A DNA stretch of 64,000 nucleotides from assembly GCF_949987535.1 (NCBI RefSeq), contig NC_080074.1, positions 43,693,641 through 43,757,640 on the forward strand, read 5' to 3'. A program made the position numbers and the translations under genes. The notes below the pieces were generated by a model. It saw nothing but the letters and a program-made list of their open reading frames with translations. It ran no database searches and had not been told where the DNA came from. Shown in pieces: positions 54,641 to 64,000 of this stretch (within the stretch, counting starts at the first letter, position 1; the number at the start of each line of letters is the position of its first letter). This stretch comes from Balaenoptera acutorostrata. Taxonomy: Eukaryota > Chordata > Mammalia > Artiodactyla > Balaenopteridae.

Positions 54641-54935
54641 TTTTTTTTTTTTTAATTTTATTTATTAATTTATGGCTGTGTTAGGTCTTCGTTTCTGTGC
54701 GAGGGCTTTCTCTAGTTGCGGCAAGCGGGGGCCACTCTTCATCGCGGTGCGCGGGCCTCTCACTGTCGTGGCCTCTCTTGTTGCGGAGCACAGGCTCCAG
54801 ACGCGCAGGCTCAGTAGTTGTGGCTCACGGGCCCAGTTGCTCCGCGGCATGTGGAATCTTCCCAGACCAGGGCTCGAACCTGTGTCCCCTGCATTGGCAG
54901 GCAGATTCTCAACCACTGCGCCACCAGAGAAGCCC
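54641..54935 (-). mobile_element. CHR-type SINE, young subfamily
   Basis: It is full length with young diagnostics and high CpG. Flanks are GAGTGTGTG (54631-54639 and 54936-54944), a short TSD. The head complement has one change (CCACCAGAGAAGCCC). The sense ORF of 83 codons is shared with other young copies. Confidence 0.97.
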
Positions 54936-54944
54936 GAGTGTGTG

Positions 54945-55430
54945 CTTTATAGGCTCTGGTGGTTCTATTACATATCCTAGAGCTTTGCATGTGATAGAAT
55001 CCACAGATGAAGCTCATGTTGTTTGTTCCTCCCCTCAATATAGAAGGCTCTCCTTGGATTATAATACGAAACTAGTGGCTCTGACCTACTGGCTATAGGG
55101 CATATGCTCAAACTTTGTTTTTCTGGCAGTGTTACTAGTGTACTGACTTGTACTCTCTCCCTGGTCCTACTTGTGACCAACAGGGTAAGTTTCTGAGTTG
55201 ACTGTGGAGGGGGAACTTTGCAGGTTGGCTTTAGAACAGAGAAAAGTTCCAACTCAACTACTGAAGGCTGTACAAATACAGAATAACAAATGTTCTGAAA
55301 TCTGCCATTTTCTTTAACATGTTGAACTCATTCTGGTCCAGCATGAAGATTCAGACGCCACATTCCTTCCTGACTTTCTTTTATCTTCTCTCTTTATCCC
55401 TGGTTTAAAAAAGATATGTAACTGTTCTGC
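54945..55430. other. Unassigned interval
   Basis: No repeat or exon was recognised. The minus frame at 54977-55252 has no family pattern. Confidence 0.4.
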
Positions 55431-55431
55431 T

Positions 55432-55590
55432 ATACAGTGGAAAGAACATGGGACTCTAAAGTTAGAAAAACCCAAGTTTGAATTGCAGCTTTGCCGTATA
55501 TTAGCTATGCGATATTAGGCAAACTTTTTAACCTCTCAGAGTCCCTGTTGACTCACGTGTAAAATTGGAACAAATACTGTGGCATGGAGG
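55432..55590 (+). mobile_element. MIR SINE
   Basis: 'ACAGTGGAAAGAACATGGGA', 'AAGTTTGAATTGCAGCTTTG' and 'ATTAGCTATGCGATATTAGG', then 'CTCACGTGTAAAATTGGAA', are in MIR order. Confidence 0.88.
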
Positions 55591-55735
55591 AGAGTCCATT
55601 CTTTTTAGAAGCAGAGGAAATGAGTTTAAATCCTAGTTCCTCAGCCTCTTGGAGCCTAAGAAAGTGTTAGTATTCACTTCATATGGCCATAATGAGGATT
55701 AAGCACTGTCTCTGCCTTGAGAGTGTGTAAGCGTT
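55591..55735 (+). mobile_element. Second MIR-like relic, tandem with the first
   Basis: 'GTCCATTCTTTTTAGAAGCA', 'GAGTTTAAATCCTAGTTCCT' and 'CATAATGAGGATTAAGCACT' repeat the MIR order directly after the first copy. It may be an independent insertion or a duplication. Confidence 0.55.
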
Positions 55736-55957
55736 AGATGGAGTAGATGAGTGAAAGTTGCCGGAGCTATGCCTATAGGACAGCAAGGACTACACGAGTT
55801 TAATTTCCTTGTTCATTATTTGGGCAGCTTTGTAGAGGTCAAACCTCCTTTCTTTTTCAGGAGCTAAGGACCCTGCCCATATTGTCAGTAAGCGTTTTGA
55901 ACTGGAGGCCCAGAACAGGTCCGGACACGTTTATCACCATGCCTGGATTCTCCAGTG

Positions 55958-56293
55958 TGTTAATCTATGTGGGCTACTGTAACAAAATGCCGGAGACTGG
56001 GTGGCTTATAAATGACAGCAATTTATTTCTCACAGTTCTGGAGGCTGGCAGGTCCAAGATCAAGATGCTGGCGGATTCAGTGTCTGGTGAGAGCCTACTT
56101 TCGGTTCACAGTTGATCCTCACAGGGAGGAAAAGGCAAGGGACCTCTTCTCTAAGGTCATGAATCCCATTCATGAAGCTTCCACTCTTATAAACTAATTA
56201 CCCTGAAGGCCTCCACCTGTTTATACCATCACACTGGGGATTAGGATTTCAACATATGGATTTTGGGGAGACACAAACATTCAGTCTATAGCA
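55958..56293 (-). mobile_element. MLT1-type MaLR LTR
   Basis: 'CAAAATGCCGGAGACTGGG', 'TTATTTCTCACAGTTCTGGA', 'GGCAGGTCCAAGATCAAGAT' and 'GGATTAGGATTTCAACATAT', then 'CATTCAGTCTATAGCA', are the complement of MLT1. It begins TGTTAATC and ends TATAGCA. No clear TSD was seen. Frames of 61-77 codons across it are artefacts. Confidence 0.93.
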
Positions 56294-57560
56294 TACAAGG
56301 TGAGGATAAGATCTTAGAAACACAGGAAAATACACATGATAAGTAGTTTATGGATATTACTGTAAAATACGTAGTATGTCACTATGTCATCCCTCACTCA
56401 CAATGTATAGTTGACTGTGCTGTGCAAAGCTGCAGTGACCATGGTGCATCACACAGCTTTTGCATCGGTCTCTAACCAGACTTCCAACCCTGCCACTTTG
56501 GCACAGTGGGGTAGTGCACCATCCTGATAGAAACACTCCGGACGCCCATCAACTACAGGCATTATTTAGTCGCTTAAATGGGGCACACGTGTACCTGTGT
56601 TTCCAGACTCCGTGGCCAGCCTATGGTGAAGTTTCAGCATTTGAATAAGATGAAGGGCACTTGCTCTGCTTTCTATACTGCAGAAGTAACAAAGGCATGG
56701 GTAGCAGCTTGTTCTTCTGGAGACTTGAGGCCACAGAGTCCACCCATGACTGGTATTTCAGAGGCAGTTGCTGAGAGGACCCCCTGCTAAGAAATGTTTT
56801 CCCCGTACACCCCATTTACATATATTTAGTGATTTTCTTTTTGTTTGTTTTTTGCCTTAAGCTGATGAATTACTGAGATCCCGTACAATGAATTACAGAG
56901 AACTCTTACCAAATTCACGTCAGTGTTTAGAGGCTGATCAGATGGAGAAAGATAGAGGGACGATAAGAAGGACTAGCCAGTGAGGCAGGAGAAGAAACAA
57001 GAGAGTGTGATGTTCCACATCTGAGTAAAGAAAGTGTTTCAAGGAGGGAGTGACCAACTATGCCAAATACTGCTCACAGGTCAAGTAAGGTGAAGGTTAA
57101 GAACTGGGCGTGGATTTGGCCGCATGACTACCAGAGCCCGTGATAAGGGCAGTTGTTAGTGTTGGGGCCAAAGACTTACCGGAGTGGATTAGAGAGGATG
57201 GGAGAAGAGGGTATTGATTACGGACAACTCTTTTAGAGTGTTGCCATTCTTTCATTTGTGTTGCTGCACTCAGTGTAAGATAGTTTGTAAAATCATCATG
57301 TCTGTAGACATTCTATTAGTGCTGTAGAATCGGTGCGATCTCTGATCTCTGTTTGCTCTGATCGTTGCTTTACGAAGAGCGCAGTGCTCAAGCCAACCTG
57401 TGGAAGCTAAGGGCCTAGATGGCTTCTAAGGTTTCTCCCCGTTGACCCGTTGTGGACTGTTACATTTCCCAGCACTTCCTGCCAGATGGTCCTTGGGACT
57501 GCACTTATTTCTTGTGTGCTTGTGAATGTGAGGCATAGTTTTTACAAAATTACGTAGGTG
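56294..57560. other. Unassigned interval with old repeat text
   Basis: The stretch 56930-57140 ('GGAGGGAGTGACCAACTATG', 'CCAAATACTGCTCACAGGTC') matches the widespread old repeat also seen at 28 kb. Frames at 56460-56815 on both strands have no recognisable domain. Confidence 0.4.
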
Positions 57561-59458
57561 TATGCTCTTAGGATCCAACAGAGTAAAGGGAGGGCTAAGT
57601 GAATTGACACAGTCACAGCCAGAAGAGGAGCCTTATCCAGGACAGGTATGTCTAGGTGCCACTCTATTCCCTACCCTAAACCCCATCATACTAGGGCTGG
57701 ATGGAAGTGGGTAATCTTAGGGGCTATACGTCATAATAGCCTTGCTTTCCACATGGGAAACCTACTTTAGAGGAATCTTTTAAGGTGAATCCTTACATAC
57801 TTACCCAGGAGGTGGTACCACTTACATGATTTCCCTGCTATGAAAATTCTTTCTCCAGTTTTCTAGAAAACACGATTGAGGACACTGTCATTATTGAAAA
57901 AGAGCATATTTCCCCATCCATACTGTACCTGCTTGTGTGTATTTTTCCAAGCATTTCAATCTTTCTCCCCACTGTATTTTTATTTTATTTTTTTAAGATC
58001 GGCTTTTCTCGTTACAGTTCATGGCATTCTGTTTTATGTCACTGTAACCCTGACTGCTATGTAAAAGTGGGTCCTGTAGTGTAGGAAGCCTGATTATAAC
58101 CAACAGATAAATCTGTTTTCTGGAAACTGTGCATTCCACAGCAGCCCCAGCATATGTGATTCTGAAATAATCTCTTTGCTTTTTCCCCAAACAGAAGGCA
58201 GTCAAGTCAACCAGTTTATTCTTCCAGTATTGCAAGAGAACTCCCATGCATTTCCCAATCTTTTTTTTAAGCTGCTGCTGTAAAGTTTAGTGTGCTTTGG
58301 GATGTGTCATCTCTTATTTCTTAAGGGTCAACTGTGCTGAGAGAGAGAAGGTCAACCTAAATAGTTCTCAGATTTCATTCCGGGAAATTCCAGGCCCTAG
58401 CTCAGCTTGTTCTGTGCATGTCCACCTACCAAGGCTCGGCCCTCTGTTGTTGCAGCTGTTGCTGAGTACAGAGCCCATTTATTCCCTTCCTGTAAGTGTT
58501 ACCCAGATGCTTTTTCCTATTCCTACTCAATTTTTACAAATTTATCAAACAGTTTGAACCTCACAGGGCTTTGGAATACATACCTCTAACGTCTAATGGC
58601 TTTTCAGCACTCAGATGCTATCCTAGCAGCAAACTATCAGGGATGTCAATTATCTTACGTAGTTCAACCTCCGCCATCTTGTAGATGCCTCCATGCAGAA
58701 CGGGGGAGATGGAGTGAGGAGGTAGAATGAACACCTGGAAAGTTTCTTTCATTGAACCGCTCTCTCCCCAACCATGCTGTGGCAGAGACCTAGACAGTCT
58801 TAGGACTGAAGGAGAACTCAGTGTCAGAGCCTTGACTCAGTTCCTTTGTCCTAAGATAAGAAGAATGGTAGTGACTTGCCCAAGGTCATCCGGCTAATTT
58901 TGTCATTATCCTCTTGTAATATTTGATACAGTTGATCTTGGAGAAAGAATGTCAAGGTGATAAACAAGGAGTTCCTTTGTACAAAGAAGTTTTTGTCCTT
59001 GTTATTATTTACCATGGAACATTGTGTTTGTTGGTGATAGTTTGAATATAGCCTGTTCTTTCTTACTTGTCAGAAGTCTGTATTTTGATAAGATAGAAAT
59101 ATATATTTATACTGTACCTATATAAACACTCATACACATGCAGGTGTGTTTTGCTCCTATTAATAGTTCCTTTCTCTGCAGTGACAGGAGGCAAATGCAT
59201 CTGAATTTGTACAAAATGAAAACATCAAAGTTGTAAAATAAATTGATCCAATATATACTATATGAGGCATTTAAGTTCTGATAAGTCATGTGTGATGTAA
59301 GCTACAAGAATATGAAATGGTACACGAGTCGCCTTTTTTTCATAAAGCTAGAGCAAAAATAAAGTGTTCTAAAATAAAGGAGAATGTTATTTAAAAATTC
59401 AGGCCTCACCTTTTATTCTTTCTTTTCCCTTTGCCTGAAAAAATGCAGCACTCTCCTT
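57561..59458. other. Unassigned interval
   Basis: The stretch 58810-58915 ('AGTGACTTGCCCAAGGTCAT') may be a weak MIR complement core. Otherwise no exon or repeat was recognised. Confidence 0.4.
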
Positions 59459-59459
59459 A

Positions 59460-59690
59460 ATCTTCTTGATTTTTAATCCTGTGATTTAACAATGCCTCTG
59501 CTTGTTTCTCGGGACAGTAATCACATGTTTTCATCATCTTTTAGAGACATTGGGTTGCTGGGCAGATTTGGGCCAGAATTCATCAGCTGAATCTTCTACT
59601 TGCTGGCTAATACTGACGCTAAGGAAGGAGATCGTACTTTGCTGACATTTTCCCTGGCTCTCTACAGTGCATTAATCAATTTACTTGTCA
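59460..59690. other. Repeat-poor stretch, conserved-element candidate
   Basis: It has mixed composition with words such as CAGTAATCACATG, CAGCTGAATC and GCATTAATCAATTTAC. There is no repeat and no open frame. Conservation is not testable here. Confidence 0.3.
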
Positions 59691-59694
59691 GTAG

Positions 59695-59940
59695 TTAATA
59701 ACGGGCACCCTGGAGTCAGATTGCATGGGTTGGAATCCAGGCTCTACCTCTTTGTTAGCTAGGCAGTCTTGGGTTAGTTATTCAAACTATCTGAGCCTCA
59801 CTTTTCCATTTTTAAAAACTGTGTATAATAATAGCATCTCTCATACAGGATTTTTGGGAAGGTCAAATGAGATAATCCATACGAAGCAATTATTCTCTGG
59901 TGCAAATTAAAAGCTCTATAAAGGATTGCTATTATTATGA
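59695..59940 (+). mobile_element. MIR SINE
   Basis: 'CTGGAGTCAGATTGCATGGG', 'TGGAATCCAGGCTCTACC', 'ATCTGAGCCTCACTTTTCC' and 'TCAAATGAGATAATCCATAC' are MIR landmarks in order, nearly full length. Confidence 0.92.
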
Positions 59941-61438
59941 TTATATATGAAATTAAGTATTCTTAATTTAGAGAGATGGAGAAGGTCAGATTACCTAGAT
60001 TTTCCAAAAGGTGCACCTGAATGGAACTGTGGCCCCCAATGGCCAGCCCACACAGGTGTTCACAGCTTTTCTATGGACCTGTCAGTCATGGAGTTGTTAT
60101 TTTCTCTGCTCTCTTGACTTTCAAAGGACTAAGAGGAAGGCTCATTGTTAGCCACTGAAGGATATCCATTGGCCAGAGTACATCTGACCATGGCCTCTTA
60201 TGGAACAAAAAAAATCATTCTTTATTCATGTTCTAACTTCCTCTCCAGGAAGTAAAACAATGCAGCAGACAACAACCTTCTGTCTAAGGTGAGTTCAGGC
60301 TAGATAAACAGATAAATAGACAGAGCTGTGCCCAGTTTTCCTCCTTTCTCGCATTCTTATAAATGTATGGTAAGATTGTTGGTCTAAAGTTCCTATCTCT
60401 CAGGGTGAATGCCCTGTGTATACATTTAAAATTCACTCATGTTCCTTCTCAGTAAACCACTCACCATCCCCCAAGGGGCTACTCTGTTCCATTTTGTATT
60501 AGTTTTCTAGAACTTCATATTCATTAAATCATAAAGTATGTTCTATTCTTTAGTGTCTACCCTTCTTCAGACTGTTGGGGGAGTTTGGTGGCATGTCTTA
60601 TGCAGAGATACCAAGTTTATAAGTCACTAGCGTATCATTCTTTTTTTCTGTCCTCAAATGTCACTGCTGGGTAGAACTATCATTGTTGAAAGACTGGAAT
60701 ATGTGTAAGTGGGTACTCAAAATATATTCTCCGGTAGACAAAATGATACATTTGAGTCAGCTGTGGTTGAAATGTATCATTTTGTATCATTCAGGTAACT
60801 TTGGGGTTTTAAATTTCAATGAAACAGTGGAGAAATCGAATAGCCATATAAGCATCTGTCTTTGTATTTAAAAGAGGGTGTAGGGAGTGTCAGTTAATCC
60901 AGTAAACCTGGGAAGTGGTGAGGAATGTTCTGGTGCACCCTGGTATCAGTTGAGTTGTTGAGTTGTTTGCTTACCAAGGGTTAGTTACTTGAGTTTGTCT
61001 TGGTTCCCAAACTTGTATATGCCAGGTATGCTATTATTTTACTTACATACTTTAAAAATTATATAAATTGGTGAAATGTGAATGCAAGAAAGAAAGAGGC
61101 ATATTGACTTTATGGCAACTAAATTTTTACGTTATGGAAAGGCACAATGCATTTAGGTGACTAAAAATTCTGTCCAGTTAAGTATGGATGAGACAATTGT
61201 TAAAGGGAAAAACTGTATGTAGGAAAAATCAGAACAATCTAGAATTACGCACAATGATGGCTTTACATCTGTCTTTGTCTTAAGGCAAAACAACTAGAAA
61301 TGTATGGGGCAGTTTATGCAACAAAGACAAAGCAAAACCGGAGGAGGACCCGTGATCAAAGACAAGGCCAGTTCAGAAAAATTGGTGCATTTATGTTCAT
61401 ATCTATATGTGTTATTTTTCAGCTTTTCATTGCAGAAA
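59941..61438. other. Mostly unassigned, with a possible L1 patch
   Basis: At 60490-60575 'GTATTAGTTTTCTAGAACTT' and 'CATTAAATCATAAAGTATG' resemble complementary L1 3' text. The rest is unassigned. Confidence 0.4.
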
Positions 61439-61439
61439 T

Positions 61440-62335
61440 ATTAACCACATACAAAGTAAACACAACAACAAAATGAACCTCCATATACCCGTCATGCAGC
61501 TTCAGTAACTACCAACTTTCTGCCTTTCCTGTATTGTTACCCATGCTTCCACCTACTTCTCTCAACTCAATCGCATTATTTTTCCTTGGTTCCTTTCATT
61601 TATTTACTTTTCTGGAGGTAAACTTTACATGCTTTGAAATGCACAGATCTTAGCCGTGCAATTTTGACAAACAGATAGACTTTTGTAATACACACCCTTA
61701 CCACAATCTAGAACATTTTTCCATCTCCTTCAAAACTTCCCTCATGCGCCTTCCCAGGGAATCCCCAGATGTGACCACTTTTCTGAATTTTTTTTTCATT
61801 TAGTTTCGTTTTCTAGAACTTCATAGAAATGAAATCGTGTAGTATGTACTCTTTTGTGTCTGGCCTTCTTTGGCTCAGCATAACGTTGGTTGAGACTCAC
61901 CCGGTTGTGAGCGAGCTGAAACCAGTTTGTGAGAGTCAGTGGCATGCATCTCTTCCCAACTCTGCAATCACTGTCAACTCGAAATGGGAATATTCAAGTG
62001 GGAATATTTACATCATGGAAATTGGCAAACAGTACAAATCAGGGTTTTCTCTACCCTGAAGAGTCACTTGTCAGCACATCACTGGATTCACTCATGTGGT
62101 CAGGTGAATCAGTAAAATAATCCTTTATATTGCAGACTAGTATTTCTTTATATAGATACACCACAAATAATTTATCAGTATATTGTATAGATACATTGCA
62201 GATTGTGTTGATGCATATTTGTATTGTTTCCAGTTTGGGGCTATTGCGAATAAAGTGGCTATGAATGTTCTTGTATAAGTCTTTCTATGGACATATGTTT
62301 TTCTTTATTTTAGATAAATACCTAGGAGTAGAATT
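61440..62335 (-). mobile_element. Old L1 3' portion, interrupted
   Basis: 'CCTCCATATACCCGTCATGC', 'GAAATGCACAGATCTTAGCC', 'GAAATGAAATCGTGTAGTAT' and 'GCTCAGCATAACG' lead to the point where L1 should continue. L1 text resumes at about 62115 ('TATTGCAGACTAGTATTTC', 'GTTTCCAGTTTGGGGCTATT', 'AAATACCTAGGAGTAGAATT'). The intervening 210 bp is not L1. Confidence 0.8.
61905..62115. repeat. Unassigned segment inside L1
   Basis: It is absent from the usual L1 sequence at this place. 'GTGAGAGTCAGTGG' (61928-61941) and 'CACTGGATTCAC' (62081-62092) are roughly inverted relative to each other, hinting at a small DNA transposon. No clear TSD was found and the family is unknown to me. Confidence 0.5.
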
Positions 62336-62474
62336 GCATATAATTCTAACTGAAAATTAAATGTTCAGGGTATGGAGGCATCTTTATTTAAATGATTTTT
62401 ATATTAATGAACTTTAAATTGACTGATCCACTGACCTAGTCCAGATCATATCAGGTAAGGCTACAAATTCTCAT

Positions 62475-63530
62475 GAAGGTTTTTATTTTAAAAAATAATA
62501 AAATAAGGCACACATACAGAAACAGAATAAAATGCAAAACAGACAAAAATGTACAACCCAGTGAATTATTACAAAGTGATCGTCTGTATCAAGGAATAGA
62601 ACATTGTCAGCATCTCAGAAGTTCCCTTTTGCTCCCATCCAGTTATTACCTCCTTTATCCCTCCTTCACAAAGATTATCATTATCCTGACTTTACAGTGT
62701 CACTTCCTTGCTTTTCTTTAGAGTTTTATCACCCGCATATGTGCTTCTAAATGCAATACTTTAGTAATGACGGCTTTCAAATGAAATCACGCATTCTTTT
62801 GTGTCTGGTATCTTTTGCTAAAAATTATATTAGTAAAAATGTGTGGTTTTTTTATGTTGTTGCATGTAACAACTTGTTAATTTTAATTGCTTTATAATAT
62901 TCTGTTGTATGAGTATTCTTTTTTTTTTTTTTCTAATGCCATAAAAATTTGGGATTTCTCAGTTTGGGGAAATGATAAATAATGCTACTGTGAACATTCT
63001 TGTATATGAATCCTGATGCATATGTATATACTTTTCTGCATCCATATGTGGATTTGTTGGGTCATAGAGTATTATCTTAGTCAGTTTGAGCCACTATAAC
63101 AAATTACCATAGACTGGGTGGCTTGAATGACAAACATTTATTTCTCATAGTTCTGGAGGCTGGGAAGTCCAAGATCAAGGTGCCGGCATATCCAGTGTCT
63201 GGTCAGAGCTCACTTCCTGGTTTGCCAGTGGCCGTCTTCTTGCTGTGTCCTCACAGGGCAGAGAGCAGAGAGAGGAAGCAAGCTCTCTTGTGTCTCTTCT
63301 TACAAGGGGCATTAATCCCATTATGAGGACTTCACTCTCATGACCTTGTTATCTCCCAAAGGCCCCACCTCCTAATACCATCCCATTTGGGTTAGGACTT
63401 CAACATATGAATTTTAGGGGAAAATAAATATACAGTCCATAGCAGGTATGTACCTCTTCATCTTTAGTAGGTGATACCAGAATGTCTTCCAAGTGTACTT
63501 ATTTATGCTCACTCGGAATGCATGAGAATT
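62475..63530 (-). mobile_element. Old L1 portion, split by an MLT1 LTR
   Basis: 'AATGAAATCACGCATTCTTT', 'TTTATAATATTCTGTTGTAT' and 'GATTTGTTGGGTCATAGAG' on the left, then 'ATCTTTAGTAGGTGATACC', 'AGAATGTCTTCCAAGTGTAC' and 'GGAATGCATGAGAATTT' on the right, are one collinear complementary L1 interrupted at 63073-63444. Confidence 0.8.
63073..63444 (-). mobile_element. MLT1-type MaLR LTR inside L1
   Basis: Complete MLT1 complement: 'CCATAGACTGGGTGGCTTG', 'TTCTCATAGTTCTGGAGGCT', 'GCTGTGTCCTCACAGGGCAG', 'AAGGCCCCACCTCCTAATAC', then 'CAGTCCATAGCA'. Flanks AGTAT (63068-63072) and GGTAT (63445-63449) are a 5-bp TSD with one change, as expected for MaLR. Confidence 0.95.
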
Positions 63531-63599
63531 TTCATTTTGCCATATTCTCTTTTGCTTTCCTCCTTAATTTTAGTCATTTTATGGATATATGGTTGCTGG

Positions 63600-64000
63600 T
63601 CAACAGAAAAAAAATGTTCCTCTTTATGTCTTACAATGCTTTTTGCCTTAAAATCTGCTCACTTTGACATTAAGATGGCTATTTTTTTCTTGTTTAATGT
63701 TTACAAATTCTCTTTTTCTTCCTTTAATTCTTTGTCTACATCTCTCTTATATATAGCATATAGCATTAAAAAATTCAATCCAATAAGCCACATTTTAATT
63801 GGAGCATTTAACATTTATCTTTAATATAATTTCTGATCTACTTGGATTTAAATCTACCATTTTATTATGTTCATTTCTATTTGTCCTAATAGCCCTGCAT
63901 TTCTTTTCTCTTTCTTTTCGGTTAATACTTTTTAAAGTTTTCCCATGTTACATACTCTTTAGCGTTATCCTAGGGATTGCAACATGTATCCTTAACTTAT
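63600..64000 (-). mobile_element. L1-like internal fragment running off the window
   Basis: 'TTTTAATTGGAGCATTTAAC', 'TACTTGGATTTAAATCTACC' and 'TTCTATTTGTCCTAATAGCC' resemble a complementary internal L1 region. The 117-codon plus frame here is AT-driven and is not a gene. Confidence 0.5.

Noticed and set aside
55882..56197. Two plus-strand ORFs of 61-77 codons
   Set aside because: They lie in the antisense of an MLT1 LTR. The same peptide-like text (SKIKVPAYPVSGQS) appears in the second MLT1 copy at 63.1 kb.
63471..63824. 117-codon hydrophobic plus ORF
   Set aside because: It is an AT-rich reading through complementary old L1 sequence; the Phe/Leu/Ile bias comes from T-rich codons.

Overview
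The window is repeat-rich mammalian nuclear DNA with no protein-coding or RNA gene that I can support. The best guess for the organism is a cetacean. Fourteen tRNA-derived SINEs of the CHR type carry the characteristic head CTTCCCTGGTGGCGCAGTGG or its complement. Several look young: they keep intact CpGs, long ATTT/AAAT tails and perfect target-site duplications (TSDs). The ruminant Bov-tA and BovB repeats and the pig PRE-1 repeat are not seen. Two short L1 3' ends have the sequence I know from artiodactyl and cetacean genomes. The species cannot be fixed from this.

Layout. 1-9.6 kb: an L2 end, an old retroviral LTR (549-1680) split by a SINE, small DNA-transposon relics, and a MIR split by an L1 end. 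9.6-20 kb: a GGAA microsatellite, old L1 3' fragments, an MLT1-like LTR, MIRs, a probable L3/CR1 relic and two SINEs. 20-31 kb: MIR and L2 relics, three SINEs (one 5'-truncated, one with a palindromic tail), MER5-like elements and an L1 end with clear TSDs. 31-44 kb: a HAL1-like element on the plus strand, two SINEs, and a minus-strand L1 (41.87-43.77 kb) holding two SINEs of different subfamilies. 44-55 kb: a solo LTR with TG...CA ends and a 4-bp TSD inside a MIR, three SINEs and a plus-strand L1 end. 55-64 kb: two MLT1 LTRs, one inside an L1, more old L1 and an unassigned segment interrupting an L1.

The intervals between repeats are AT-rich and have only short ORFs with no recognisable domains. 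They are consistent with a gene desert or a large intron. A few repeat-poor stretches (7.1, 26.4, 47.5, 51.7 and 59.5 kb) are the best candidates for conserved non-coding DNA, but that is inference.

No new biological system was found. The most informative signals are the insertion histories, namely nested elements with readable TSDs, plus an atypically 5'-truncated SINE and repeated internal duplications in SINE bodies. Repeat family names come from memory of consensus sequences, not from a database search.
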